From Gemmata massiliana (lineage in GTDB: Bacteria > Planctomycetota > Planctomycetia > Gemmatales > Gemmataceae), in the NCBI GenBank assembly GCA_000531095.1, contig HG799470.1:254536-318535 (forward strand): a stretch of DNA of 64,000 nucleotides, written 5' to 3'. Shown here piece by piece: positions 49,181-57,531 of this stretch. Under the pieces are notes generated by a model. That model was not told where the DNA came from. It worked only from the letters and a program-made list of their open reading frames with translations, and ran no database searches. The translations under genes were made by a program, and so were the position numbers. The first letter of the stretch is position 1. Each line of letters begins with the position of its first letter.

Positions 49181-50698
49181 CTACCCGCCGTGCATCCCGG
49201 GTCCGCCGCCCATACCGGGCGGCGGGCCGCCGCCACCGGGACCGCCCTGACCAGTTTGGTGCATGCTCACGGGGTTCAGGTCCGACTCGATCCGCACCAC
49301 GCGCCACTGGAGGTTCACCCACTGGGTCAGTTCTTGGGGCGGGCTGCTGGTCGGTTTCTCTCCCCCGACCGCCGAAGCTTTACGCGCCTTGAGTTCGGCG
49401 AGCAGCCCCGGGTCTTTGCACGCGACCACGACCTTCCCGCGCGCGGTTTCCGCCCTGCCGGTGGTGTTTTGAATGGGGATTTCGATCGGCAAGAAAACTT
49501 CAACAGCGGTATCCGTGATTTTGAGGATAACGTCCTTGTCGGGCACGCCACCGTTCGGGTCTTTCAGGCGCCGACCGGCCTCAAATATGCCCTGTTCTTT
49601 CCACGACGCGAGGAACTTCTCCTTCTGCCCCGAACTCGGCTCGCCCCCGCCGGGCAACTTGAAGACGCTGTCCGCCATGTGCCGGGTGTACCCGCCCTGA
49701 CCGGCGGCGGCCACACCGAGCGGGACGAAGGACGTGAGAAGGACCGTCCCGTTCCGCGAACCGGCCACCGCTTCGCTCGGAACGCCGCCCTCGGCGATGA
49801 AGCCCTGGTACGCGAACGGTTGTGTGAACGGACCGGAGTTGATGTACTCGATGAAGCCCTTACCGAACGAACCCCCGTTGATCTCCAGCAGCACCAGCAT
49901 CCACCCGTAGGCCGTGCGCTCGACCTTGTCTTGTTGGATGAACCCGGACCCCGGCTGAAACGCGACGGCCCACTGGCGGCCCCCTCCGCCCTCGCTCGCG
50001 GTGACCCCCTCGACGCCTCTAAGTTTCACCAGGACCGGGAACGTACCCTCCGGGCACGTAACCGTTCCCGCGAACGCGCAGTCGATCGCGCCCGGTTTGT
50101 ACGACCAGTCCGCGACCCCGACCGAGGTGAACTTAAATTCGCCCTCGGCCTTGTTGCGCTGTGCAAGGCGCACCAAATCGGAGTTACGGAACGTGAGAAA
50201 TTCGTCCCGGAACCGCATCTCGATCAGGCTCGTGTCGCTCCGCGAAACGCCCTGGCGTTGCTGGGGCAAGAGCGTCGTGTAGAAGGCTCCCCCGACCTTA
50301 TCGTCGCGCACCTGCCCGATCCACTCTTCGACCTTGTTCGCGGCGTCCCGGCGCACCGAGTAATCGATCGCGAACAGGTACGCAACGTATCCCAGTCCGA
50401 GCACCAAGGAGGCCCACCACGCCGCGTTCGCCAGCCCCTCGCCAGTGCGCGTGCCCTCAGAGTTGCGAATGATGCGACGGGCCGCGAAGCTCAATACTAC
50501 CGCAATAACGGGCAGTACCAGCAACTCCTGCATGAGCAGGGGCTTCTTACTGATGAACGCAAAGATCCCCAGCATGAGGAGCGTAATCGCGAACACGCCC
50601 GCGGTCACGGCCGCTGCGACCGCGGTCCACGAAATGGGGACGTAGGGGGTCGCGTCCGCGGTGGACGGGAGCGCGGGTGATTGAGTCGGTTCGGCCAT
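49181..50698 (-). CDS. Hypothetical membrane protein with a long extracytoplasmic domain
   Basis: A 505-residue protein. Three hydrophobic segments lie in the first ~120 residues (AVTAGVFAITLLMLGIFAFI, LVLPVIAVVLSFAARRI, AAWWASLVLGLGYVAYLFAI), a pattern like DUF4190-type small membrane domains. A soluble part of ~350 residues with mixed strands follows, and a Gly/Pro/Met-rich tail (GGPGGGGPPPGMGGGPGM) ends it. I recognise no family for the soluble part. It is upstream of ribBA on the same strand, with a 59-base gap. Confidence 0.7.
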   Translation of the reverse strand: MAEPTQSPALPSTADATPYVPISWTAVAAAVTAGVFAITLLMLGIFAFISKKPLLMQELLVLPVIAVVLSFAARRIIRNSEGTRTGEGLANAAWWASLVLGLGYVAYLFAIDYSVRRDAANKVEEWIGQVRDDKVGGAFYTTLLPQQRQGVSRSDTSLIEMRFRDEFLTFRNSDLVRLAQRNKAEGEFKFTSVGVADWSYKPGAIDCAFAGTVTCPEGTFPVLVKLRGVEGVTASEGGGGRQWAVAFQPGSGFIQQDKVERTAYGWMLVLLEINGGSFGKGFIEYINSGPFTQPFAYQGFIAEGGVPSEAVAGSRNGTVLLTSFVPLGVAAAGQGGYTRHMADSVFKLPGGGEPSSGQKEKFLASWKEQGIFEAGRRLKDPNGGVPDKDVILKITDTAVEVFLPIEIPIQNTTGRAETARGKVVVACKDPGLLAELKARKASAVGGEKPTSSPPQELTQWVNLQWRVVRIESDLNPVSMHQTGQGGPGGGGPPPGMGGGPGMHGG

Positions 50699-50959
50699 GA
50701 CTGCACGGACCCCGGACCGGAAAATAGGACTTCTGCCTTTGTAGTCTCCAGCGGTACTACGGGACAGGCGGCCCTCCGGTTCGGTCGGGAAAGACGGCGG
50801 ATCAAGGGGCCGGAATCAAAAAGGCCTACGGGCCGGCTCCTGATCTCGAACTCGTGGTCCGCTTTTGTATCATTTTGTGGCCCAACCCCTGGGGCGCGCA
50901 CGGATTGGTCTTGGGTATGTTGCGGCGTGTGGGTATGTGTACGGTTCCGGAAACGGGGA

Positions 50960-51180
50960 GCCGTGTACGGCCCGTCTGGTCGAGCGGTTGGCCGAGTTGC
51001 CGGACCTGCGGAGCCGTCACGGTGGCCGGTACCCGCTGTGGGGTTGTTGACCCTGTCCCTGGGGGCGGTGATGGGCGGGCACACCACGCCCGAGGCCATC
51101 TCTCATTCACGGTCCGGCGATGAGCGCCTGGTTTACGGGTGCCCTGTAGCAGTCGGCGATGAGGGATCGAATCCGGGATC
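50960..51180 (+). pseudogene. Decayed transposase remnant (ISAs1-like N-terminus)
   Basis: One plus-strand frame reads RLVERLAELPDLRSRHGGRY with PLWG, and after a one-base shift the next reads LLTLSLGAVMGGHTTPEAIS. Together they match an ISAs1-type transposase start (LPDxRSRHGRRYPLxxLLxLxLGAVLxGxxxxEAIS). The shift would be repaired by one extra G in the GGGG run at about 51043. Beyond 51110 the sequence is unrecognisable. Confidence 0.45.
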
Positions 51181-51541
51181 GAAGAAGCACAGACACGCAA
51201 CATGTTTTCGCAGTCCCAAATACCGGCGACGAGACGGTGGCCCTTGACCCGCGTGCGACAGAGGGTCGGGACCATTGGGAACCGGGCACCGTCTTGCGAA
51301 AGCCGGACTACACCGGCCGGGGTCCCTTTTTCTAGGTCGGCAAACGTGACTGGATGAGCTTGTTTACCAGGGCCTTCAGGTACCCATCGGGATCGCGTCG
51401 GAACCGTCTCCGCTCGACCCGGCGCTGTGGGCCGACCGCAACCCGTCGCGCAGGATCACCTCCAACCGCGTCAGCTCCGGCGGCGTGCCCCGTGCCCTTC
51501 GCGCGGTTCCGGCTGAGTGCGATTGAGCTCGCCGGGCGTGC

Positions 51542-51575
51542 ATAACTTCGTATAGCATACATTATACGAAGTTAT
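51542..51575. other. Perfect 34-bp loxP site (probable library linker or engineered junction)
   Basis: Two 13-base inverted arms, ATAACTTCGTATA at 51542-51554 and its complement TATACGAAGTTAT at 51563-51575, flank the spacer GCATACAT at 51555-51562. This is the canonical bacteriophage P1 loxP sequence without a mismatch. It lies inside transposase debris, with no Cre or P1 genes nearby. The four bases after it, ACGA, also match one flank of the 454 paired-end linker as I remember it; the left flank does not. An assembly or library artefact is the simplest reading; a genetically engineered insertion is the alternative. Confidence 0.95.
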
Positions 51576-51830
51576 ACGATACGGCGCCGCGCACGGCCGA
51601 GCCGTGCCCGCGCACCACCTCGGCCTCCGGGTCCGCTCGCCCCTCGATCTGGCGCACCCCGTACCCTCTTCTTAAGCCCTACTTCGGTGTGCCGATCGGC
51701 CTCCCAGATGGGCCTGGCGGCTTCGCGCAGGTCGTGGAACGGCCGCAACGGGTGGGGAGAACTGGGAAGGGCCTTGGCCACCGCCTTGCGGACCGAGTAC
51801 TGGCCGTCGGAGGTCACCCCGGCGACCGGG
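51576..51830 (-). pseudogene. DDE transposase internal fragment
   Basis: Read on the minus strand the fragment encodes VAGVTSDGQYSVRKAVAKAL, then PFHDLREAARPIWEADRHTE and, after a frame change, RVRGVRQIEGRADPEAEVVR. These match the middle of a planctomycete transposase group that I cannot assign to a named IS family. It is truncated at both ends: by integrase sequence near 51830 and by the loxP site at 51575. The minus-strand sequence left of loxP (to about 51346) ends LKALVNKLIQSRLPT and may be a piece of another transposase. Confidence 0.55.
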
Positions 51831-52201
51831 GCCTTGAGCGCGAGTGGGCCGAACTCGGCGGCGGGGCGGTCGCCGTAGAGTTCGCGGACGTGTCGGGAGA
51901 CGAGTTTGTACTCGTCGAGTTCGTTGGTGGTGGTGCCGTCGGCGCGGCGGTAGTGAGTTTCGGCGAAGGTGATGAACGCGAGGAGCACTTCGTTGACGGT
52001 CGCGCCGTCGGGGTTAGTGCGCGCGTGCTCCTCGCGTTCGAGGAGCGGTCGGGCGAGCGCGGACCGGGACTCGGGTGAATCGAACGGTCCGGGCGGGAGT
52101 TTTTGCTGCCGGGTGCCGGTGGAATCGGTCCAGACGGCTCTCGCGCCCGGATTGTTTGTGGAGGAGATAGGATGGGGTGGGTTTGTGTCGGGCGATCATC
52201 T
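51830..52201 (-). pseudogene. Tyrosine-type integrase, N-terminal remnant
   Basis: From the ATG at 52201, the first ~18 residues (IARHKPTPSYLLHKQSGR) are in one frame, then a 2-base deletion shifts to ARAVWTDSTGTRQQKLPPGP. The next part, LLAFITFAETHYRRADGTTT and ELYGDRPAAEFGPLALKA, is the core-binding domain of the planctomycete tyrosine recombinases. At about residue 120 it is replaced by transposase sequence, so the catalytic domain with the R-H-R-Y residues is gone. A tRNA-like 3' fragment lies 120 bases upstream, a usual arrangement for integrative elements. Confidence 0.62.
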
Positions 52202-52612
52202 GTGGATTCCTTGCTGTGAAGTGTGGAATCGTTCCACACTTCGCAGCGTTCGGAAGCCGCAGCCGGAGAACTCCGGTGTAAGCGTAAGACGCTTCGGCTA
52301 AATGGTTTCGGTCACAATCGGTCTAGGGTGACTGACGGGATTTGAACCCGCGACTTCCAGATCCACAAGCCGAAAACGCGAAGCCACTTATCGTCTCGAA
52401 AGCCTTGAAACATGGGCATTATTACATCTCGCGGGCACATTGCAAGCCCCGCAATTCGGAACAAAAAACTACGGGGAATTGCGGGTTGCGCGGGAGCAAT
52501 TGCGGGAATTGCGGGATGGGTATTGAGAGCGTCTTCTTTGCCCCGAATGAACTGATGCCACCCGAAGCTCGTTTCTCAACCCGGCGCATTCTGTTCATTA
52601 CCGGCGTCAAGG
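52202..52612. other. Accessory-region gap
   Basis: Apart from the tRNA-like fragment, this ~410-base stretch shows no supported gene. Around 52460-52520 the motif AATTGCGGG recurs several times (plus-strand AATTGCGGGTTG, AATTGCGGGAATTGCGGGA), a short direct repeat without known role. Confidence 0.45.
52325..52375 (-). tRNA. tRNA 3'-end fragment (possible attachment site)
   Basis: On the minus strand the sequence GCGGGTTCAAATCCCGT forms a canonical T arm, and CAGTCACCC follows in the acceptor-end position. An anticodon-side stretch (GGCTTGTGGATCTGGAAG) is upstream. No matching D arm or 5' acceptor strand is visible, so this is a 3' fragment and not a whole tRNA. Its place next to an integrase remnant suggests an integration site (att). 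Confidence 0.45.
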
Positions 52613-53941
52613 CTACGCGACGGGGAATAATTTTCGGCGCATTGTTTCTCGATATAGGCGAGTCATGATCCAATTAAGTGTAGTAACTTTTCGCCCATAA
52701 ATTTCGGTGTAAGTTTCGTCGGCGATGCAATACATGGTGCTGCTTCGGCCATCGTCCATTTTTCCCGAACCAACAATGATGTTCGACTCTCCGAAGCGTT
52801 CGCTGTTCCGGCCGCCCGTCTTGTGGATCACTTCGAGCAAATGGTGCATTTCACGTTCTGCGTAAAATGTTGTTGGGGTGACTTTCAATTCCTTCCTGTG
52901 GTTGCCGAGAAGGAGGCAGTGACACCCAACGGGAGTCCAGGTTGTCGGCCAAAAAATGTCAGAATCACGTGTCGGCATTTTTACGTGTTTCAGGTTTTTG
53001 TTAGTCATAGACGACGCAAAAAAAAGACTCTCGTCGACGGCAAGATCGAATAGCGGCATCTCTGGGTGCGCAGCATAATATTCACCGAAGGCCCAACAAC
53101 TGTAATCGGCGCACAGGTGATACATGAGCCGAACGAACTGTTCTTGTAAATCAGTGTCCCAGGTCAAGATTACCGTATCCCGGCCAGTCACGATGGCGGT
53201 TAGGACTGCCTGAACCACCAATTCTTCGTCGGCAGTGAAGTTCATCGCTCCAAATTTTTCCCAACCCTTGAACGCAATCTGCGCGCCTCTATCGCCCACC
53301 AACTTGTTGAGTTCGTTCTTCAGTTGGCTAGATGTTGGGACTGCTCCGCTACGTGATTTCATCTCGTCAGCAACATGTTTTCCGAACAATTTCCTCAACA
53401 CAATTAGATCAAGGTAGTGCTGGTAGGCACCTATTGGACTCGATCCCCCCGCTTTCGGGAATACAAAGGCATATGGCTGCCACTCTGCGGGCTGTAAACC
53501 GATACGACTATTGATCCGAAGTTCCCGAATTTTCTCGTCTACGTCGTTGCCAAGCGACAGAGATTTCTGAACCATCCACGCGACGTATTTGTTTCTCCAG
53601 GGTTCATTTACCCACGGTTGAAGCTCTCCGATCACCGCGGGCACAAGCTCAATTCTCCTCTGACAAAATGCCTCCCAAAGCTTCCAATCCAACTCGGTTT
53701 TCATGAAGCCCGTGTCGGGAAACAAAATCGAATCTGCAGGTACCGCGCGATCCAATTCGCTCTTTAACCGCCCTTCCGTCCAGTTATACCTTTCGTGAAC
53801 ACCATCAAAAGATAAACGCATCGCCCGTCGCCGGGGTTGTGGCGCCTCAAAGCGTGTCCTCACCTCGACCTCAACGGGTCGACTGTTGGCGAAATATCGA
53901 CTCGTGGCCGTGTACGATGGCTTACCGTTTTTCATGCCCAT
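52613..53941 (-). CDS. Hypothetical protein with a PIN-like nuclease pattern
   Basis: A 442-residue protein, visibly less G+C rich than the core genes. Segments resemble a PIN/VapC-like nuclease: DSILFPDTGFMKTELDWKLW with a first Asp, RRIELVPAVIGELQPWVNEP with a Glu, and TGRDTVILTWDTDLQEQFVR with the second DxD. The C-terminal ~130 residues include MHHLLEVIHKTGGRNSERFG and no motif I know. The PIN call is tentative and by eye only. The ATG at 53941 has AGAAG upstream; a frame to 54055 is open. No antitoxin-like gene is directly upstream. Confidence 0.6.
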   Translation of the reverse strand: MGMKNGKPSYTATSRYFANSRPVEVEVRTRFEAPQPRRRAMRLSFDGVHERYNWTEGRLKSELDRAVPADSILFPDTGFMKTELDWKLWEAFCQRRIELVPAVIGELQPWVNEPWRNKYVAWMVQKSLSLGNDVDEKIRELRINSRIGLQPAEWQPYAFVFPKAGGSSPIGAYQHYLDLIVLRKLFGKHVADEMKSRSGAVPTSSQLKNELNKLVGDRGAQIAFKGWEKFGAMNFTADEELVVQAVLTAIVTGRDTVILTWDTDLQEQFVRLMYHLCADYSCWAFGEYYAAHPEMPLFDLAVDESLFFASSMTNKNLKHVKMPTRDSDIFWPTTWTPVGCHCLLLGNHRKELKVTPTTFYAEREMHHLLEVIHKTGGRNSERFGESNIIVGSGKMDDGRSSTMYCIADETYTEIYGRKVTTLNWIMTRLYRETMRRKLFPVA

Positions 53942-54298
53942 CTTCTCATGTCCGCCGTAACTTCCATTTTCCTTGGGCGACGGCGCAACACTCTGCGCGA
54001 TCGCGCTTTCTCCCCAACCAGATTCACACCCCCGCCGCCCCCGCACACATGACACCCGGCTTGCGGCAGTGGTTCAGGACATCGATATTGTCGTATCCGA
54101 CCACTTGAAGCGCGCCAGCCAGAATCGGCACAGCTGAAACGTCCACAATTCGTACCTCACGACCGCGGACGTTCCCGTGCGGCACGTGGCTTGCAATTTT
54201 CTGTTCCCGGCGGGGTGACCGCTACGGGTTGAATGGGTGGCGACCCGCCGCGCGTCACCTCGCTTTTTCGTTTCAGGGGCCGTCGGAGGGAATCGGTC
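53942..54298. other. Intergenic region, no gene seen
   Basis: 357 bases upstream of the PIN-like gene and the small gene at 54299. Plus- and minus-strand frames here look like shadows. No repeat, tRNA or terminator is evident; it presumably carries divergent promoters. Confidence 0.4.
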
Positions 54299-54514
54299 AT
54301 GTCTACCGAAGATCCGCGCGCGTTCGCCGTCGAAACGAACCCGAACGAACAGAATCCCGGACTCCCGCCGCTCGTTCTGGAGATCCGAGCGCGGCTCGGT
54401 GGGAACGTAACTCCCGGGCATGTCGCGGCCGAAATCCGGGCCAGTGGCTTACCCGAAGTGTCCGACGAAGATGTGCGCCAAGTCTGGGACGAAGGGCACC
54501 GGCCCGTCCAATGA
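54299..54514 (+). CDS. Small acidic hypothetical protein
   Basis: A 71-residue protein starting at ATG 54299, with GGAGGG about 8 bases upstream. It reads PPLVLEIRARLGGNVTPGHV and AAEIRASGLPEVSDEDVRQV. The helical second half resembles small DNA- or protein-binding domains but no family is recognised. Composition is normal for this genome. Confidence 0.55.
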   Translation: MSTEDPRAFAVETNPNEQNPGLPPLVLEIRARLGGNVTPGHVAAEIRASGLPEVSDEDVRQVWDEGHRPVQ

Positions 54515-54635
54515 CACCCACGTGTTTCGTTTTCGGGCGTGCTATTGCTCAGGCCGATCTAACGCGGAATGGGGAATCGTTCCCGGTACGGCGCCAGGGC
54601 ACACGTCCGGGGTGTGTGATTCGGTCGCTCCACCA

Positions 54636-54836
54636 CTACAGGCTTTTCATTTCCAGAACGGTTGCGGCGTCGTAAGGGAACCCGTCCTCGGGTACGTCAT
54701 CAAGTCTCTCGGCATTGCACTCCACGCACGCGGGCACGTACCCGAACACGGAGTTGGGCTCGGGCCACCAGATGCGGATGCTGAGGCAGAGTGGGCACGG
54801 GGACGGGTTCACTGGGGGCTTGGGCGGACGCGGCAT
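54636..54836 (-). CDS. Small protein with two CxxC pairs (zinc-ribbon-like)
   Basis: A 66-residue frame with CPLCLSIRIWWPEPNS and VFGYVPACVECNAERLDDVP. Two CxxC pairs 28 residues apart suggest a zinc ribbon. The ATG at 54836 follows a Pro-rich, basic N-terminus. Nothing nearby points to its partner. The zinc-binding pattern makes real coding fairly likely. Confidence 0.5.
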   Translation of the reverse strand: MPRPPKPPVNPSPCPLCLSIRIWWPEPNSVFGYVPACVECNAERLDDVPEDGFPYDAATVLEMKSL

Positions 54837-55097
54837 CACGGCACTCGGGCGGTGGAGGGATGAAACCGGCTCAGCAGCATAGTTGCGTTCGGTGACCGTT
54901 GGTGGACACCATCCGGTTCGAGGAGCGGTGAGCGTTAGGCCGCTGCCCGCTTGCAACGAGCATTGCAGCCTAATTCACAGTATTCATCCGCTCACAGCCG
55001 CGCGCCGCATACGGCACTTCTCGCGGACCCTGTCAAATACAGGAAGTTACCCAAAGGACGGCAGGCCCGGAAACGTTCTGATCTTGTCCCGCTTGAA

Positions 55098-55262
55098 TCA
55101 CTTCTTCCGTGACCCCAATTTACGTTCTCTATCTGCACCACCGCTGTCAAAGCGGAGGCCGTCGGGTCCGGCCCCGGCTTTGAACGACCGCCCCAATGCG
55201 AGCGCGACCACGGCGACGATCCCCAACACGAAGAACCCGAATACGAGCACGATGTCCGACAT
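55098..55262 (-). CDS. Single-span small membrane protein
   Basis: A 54-residue frame beginning at ATG 55262 with GTGAGG just upstream. The sequence opens with one hydrophobic helix (DIVLVFGFFVLGIVAVVALA) followed by a short polar tail. It lies alone between the zinc-ribbon-like gene and the XRE/pseudokinase pair. It is short enough to be missed by usual length cut-offs. Confidence 0.5.
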   Translation of the reverse strand: MSDIVLVFGFFVLGIVAVVALALGRSFKAGAGPDGLRFDSGGADRERKLGSRKK

Positions 55263-55442
55263 ACCTCACCCGCTTGTCGAATTAATGAAAGTTGGTCGCG
55301 TCTCGGCGAGGCTTCTGATACTCTCGCCTAAAAGATCGCTGTCCCATTTTTGGCTTCGACCCGGGTATTCTGAAGCCCGTCAAAGGCGCATAGTGAGCGC
55401 AAGACTGCCGCAACTTGTGCGCGTGAAGAAACCGAGTCAGCA

Positions 55443-55925
55443 ATGAGCGCAGTCTATGCGAACGGAAAGCGCATCAAGCATTTCCGCATGATCCGGGGGT
55501 GGAACCAAGATGGCTTAGCTGAAGCCGCCGCTTGTTCACTTCGGACAGTTCAGCATGCGGAATTGGGTAAGCGAATTGCAATAACGACATTGCGCGCCAT
55601 CGCGGTTGCTCTGAAGGTGGAGTACGCTGATTTGTTAGCGGCGGAGATGTTGCTTCTCTCCCAAGAGGGCGCGGTCGAGGACACACCTAATCCAGCGGCA
55701 AACCGCGACGAGGCGGGTGAAAGCCGGGACCACGTTGCTGTTGCCGAGGATTCCATCATTGCCGAGATCACCATAAACCGAGATCCGCGAAATTTTTCCG
55801 AGCTAGAGCGACAGCAGTTTCTGCGTCTGCTCGGTAGTGTCTTGGAGCTGGGAGACGATCAGAAAGTTATTGTAAAATGGCAGCAAATTACTCGCTCTAT
55901 TGGCATTGAGGAGGGCCAGTCGTGA
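55443..55925 (+). CDS. XRE-family regulator paired with a pseudokinase
   Basis: A 160-residue protein. The N-terminal ~60 residues form a Cro/CI helix-turn-helix (KHFRMIRGWNQDGLAEAAAC, SLRTVQHAELGKRIAITTLR), the form used by SinR/HipB-like regulators. The rest is a probable oligomerisation or sensing part (ISRDP-like INRDPRNFSELERQQFLRLL). The stop overlaps the GTG start of the downstream kinase-like gene by four bases (GTGA), so the two are co-translated. It likely represses its own operon; that is inferred. Composition is A+T-richer than the core. Confidence 0.85.
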   Translation: MSAVYANGKRIKHFRMIRGWNQDGLAEAAACSLRTVQHAELGKRIAITTLRAIAVALKVEYADLLAAEMLLLSQEGAVEDTPNPAANRDEAGESRDHVAVAEDSIIAEITINRDPRNFSELERQQFLRLLGSVLELGDDQKVIVKWQQITRSIGIEEGQS

Positions 55926-57079
55926 CAATCAAACTGAGCCTTCATCTTACTCCAGAGCAGGCAGAGCGGCTCAAAATGGCTGTTGAAAGGGGGGTGCTGA
56001 ATGAATTCGGAGAGACGACCATCAGCCTTAAGATGGCTGGAGAGTCGGGTCTCGAACCCGATACCCAACCTGTTCCGCCCCAGACTTTGGGTACGCCCGA
56101 TCTGGCAGTTCCCCAAACTCTGTCATCGCTTAGTGGTTACGCAATAAAGCACGAGATCGGTCGCGGCGGATTGGCCACCGTCTACCAAGCAGTGCAGGTT
56201 GCCCTCAACCGGTTCGTCGCGGTGCGGGCATACAGGGGCGAGACAAACGACTTTCTTGATATGCGAAAAACGGGCGCGTTGATGGCGGCGGCTTCCCACC
56301 CTAATGTTGCTCAGATTTACGATATCAAGAAAGAGAACGGAATATGGTTCTCGGTTGTGGAATATCTCGATCGAGGCACGCTTAGAGATAGCCTCACGGG
56401 GCACGGACGATTCACGCCTCACAAGGCGGTCACGCTACTCAGTAAGGTATCTCGTGGCGTCGAGGCTGCCCACTGCAAGGGAATCGTGCATCGAAATTTG
56501 AAGCCGGGAAATGTTCTCTTCGACTCCTACATGGAGCCGAAGGTGACGGACTTCGACCTTGCTGTTGCCATTGATGATTCTTATGTGCCGGGGCTCGTAG
56601 GCACGGTATTGTACATGTCACCCGAGCAATGTGATGAGCGGGAACTTACCTCAGCATCGGACGTGTGGGCGCTCGGCGTTATTCTGTACGAATGTCTGAC
56701 TGGGAAAATACCATTTGAATCATCTGATTATAATTATAATACTTTATTTATGTCGATCCGAACTTGCGATCCGCCATCATTTGAACACCACGGTGTTACC
56801 GTTCCTCGGGATCTCGAAGCAATCTGTCAAAAATGCCTCCATAAACAACCAGGATATCGTTACTCTTCTGCCGGTTCACTCGCAGACGATCTCGACAGGT
56901 TCTTAGCCGGTGAACCGGTGTTGGCGAGACGGCACAGTCTGGCCGAGCGCGCCTTTCTTTGGATTCGTCGCAAGCATACGGTATCGACGGGCGCTCTCAT
57001 TATGGTTGCTCTGGCGGTTCTGTTGTTGGGGTTCTTTTTGGTTAGTTATTCGGTAATGGCATCACTTGAACGGGGTTAA
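55922..57079 (+). CDS. Membrane-anchored Ser/Thr kinase-like protein, probable pseudokinase
   Basis: A 385-residue protein with a kinase fold (about 73-330) and one transmembrane helix (GALIMVALAVLLLGFFLVSY). The P-loop GRGGLATVY is intact. The VAIK Lys is Arg (VAVRAY, Arg102), the HRD Asp is Asn (VHRNLKPGN, Asn192), and DFG reads DFD (residues 210-212). Other kinase parts are clear: GTVLYMSPEQ, SDVWALGVILYECLTGKIPF and the C-lobe Arg in PGYRYSSAGSLADDL. Loss of both the Lys and the catalytic Asp makes phosphotransfer unlikely, so a binding or scaffolding role is proposed. Its N-terminal ~65 residues look like an extra helical segment. It is coupled to the XRE gene. Confidence 0.87.
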   Translation: MTIKLSLHLTPEQAERLKMAVERGVLNEFGETTISLKMAGESGLEPDTQPVPPQTLGTPDLAVPQTLSSLSGYAIKHEIGRGGLATVYQAVQVALNRFVAVRAYRGETNDFLDMRKTGALMAAASHPNVAQIYDIKKENGIWFSVVEYLDRGTLRDSLTGHGRFTPHKAVTLLSKVSRGVEAAHCKGIVHRNLKPGNVLFDSYMEPKVTDFDLAVAIDDSYVPGLVGTVLYMSPEQCDERELTSASDVWALGVILYECLTGKIPFESSDYNYNTLFMSIRTCDPPSFEHHGVTVPRDLEAICQKCLHKQPGYRYSSAGSLADDLDRFLAGEPVLARRHSLAERAFLWIRRKHTVSTGALIMVALAVLLLGFFLVSYSVMASLERG

Positions 57080-57531
57080 CCGCCCAAGACCCATTCGCCA
57101 TGAATCAGAACACGGTGAGCAGTTGCTCTTGGGGCAAAGCCCACATCCAAATCGATTGCAGGTGCCGGCGTTTTATCCGTAACAACCAGCCAGCCGCGAA
57201 ACCGCTCAACTTCGGTTAGAACGTCACTAACATGAATGGTATAGGGGCGCGGGGCCGTGCCGGGCACCTCTATACTCCGACACGGATTGAGGCGTTCAGC
57301 ATGTAGGCCGCTTGAACACGAAGCGAATGATCCCGATCTCGCTGGGCTCGTAGTACGTCGCACCTGTTCCAATTGCAGCGTGACCGATCGCAGTTGTGTT
57401 GCCAAGCACCGCAGCGATACTCAAGCCAATGTTGAGCGGTTCAGCGAATGCGGCACTTGGCGCACTGGCAGGCGTTAGACTAAAATCCATCTACAATTAC
57501 GGAAACAGTTTGGGCGAACGCGAGGGCCGCG
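57080..57531. other. Gap with possible gene remnants
   Basis: Two minus-strand frames give protein-like segments, TIHVSDVLTEVERFRGWLVV (57076-57405) and IGLSIAAVLGNTTAIGHAA (57296-57490). They do not join in one frame and match no family I know. They may be the remains of one broken gene. Nothing else is seen. Confidence 0.3.

Noticed and set aside
49190..50680. 496-residue plus-strand frame opposite the membrane protein gene
   Set aside because: Arg/Pro-rich nonsense composition; the minus-strand frame has clear membrane helices.
51542..51575. loxP as a natural recombination site of an integrated P1-like phage
   Set aside because: No P1 genes lie nearby and the flanks are transposase and integrase debris; an exact canonical site in this phylum is far more likely a linker or construct.
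52325..52375. Complete tRNA gene
   Set aside because: Only T arm, acceptor end and part of the anticodon side are visible; no D arm or 5' acceptor strand pairs with it.
52455..52525. CRISPR array suggested by repeated AATTGCGGG
   Set aside because: The units are only about nine bases, irregularly spaced, and there are no spacers or cas genes.
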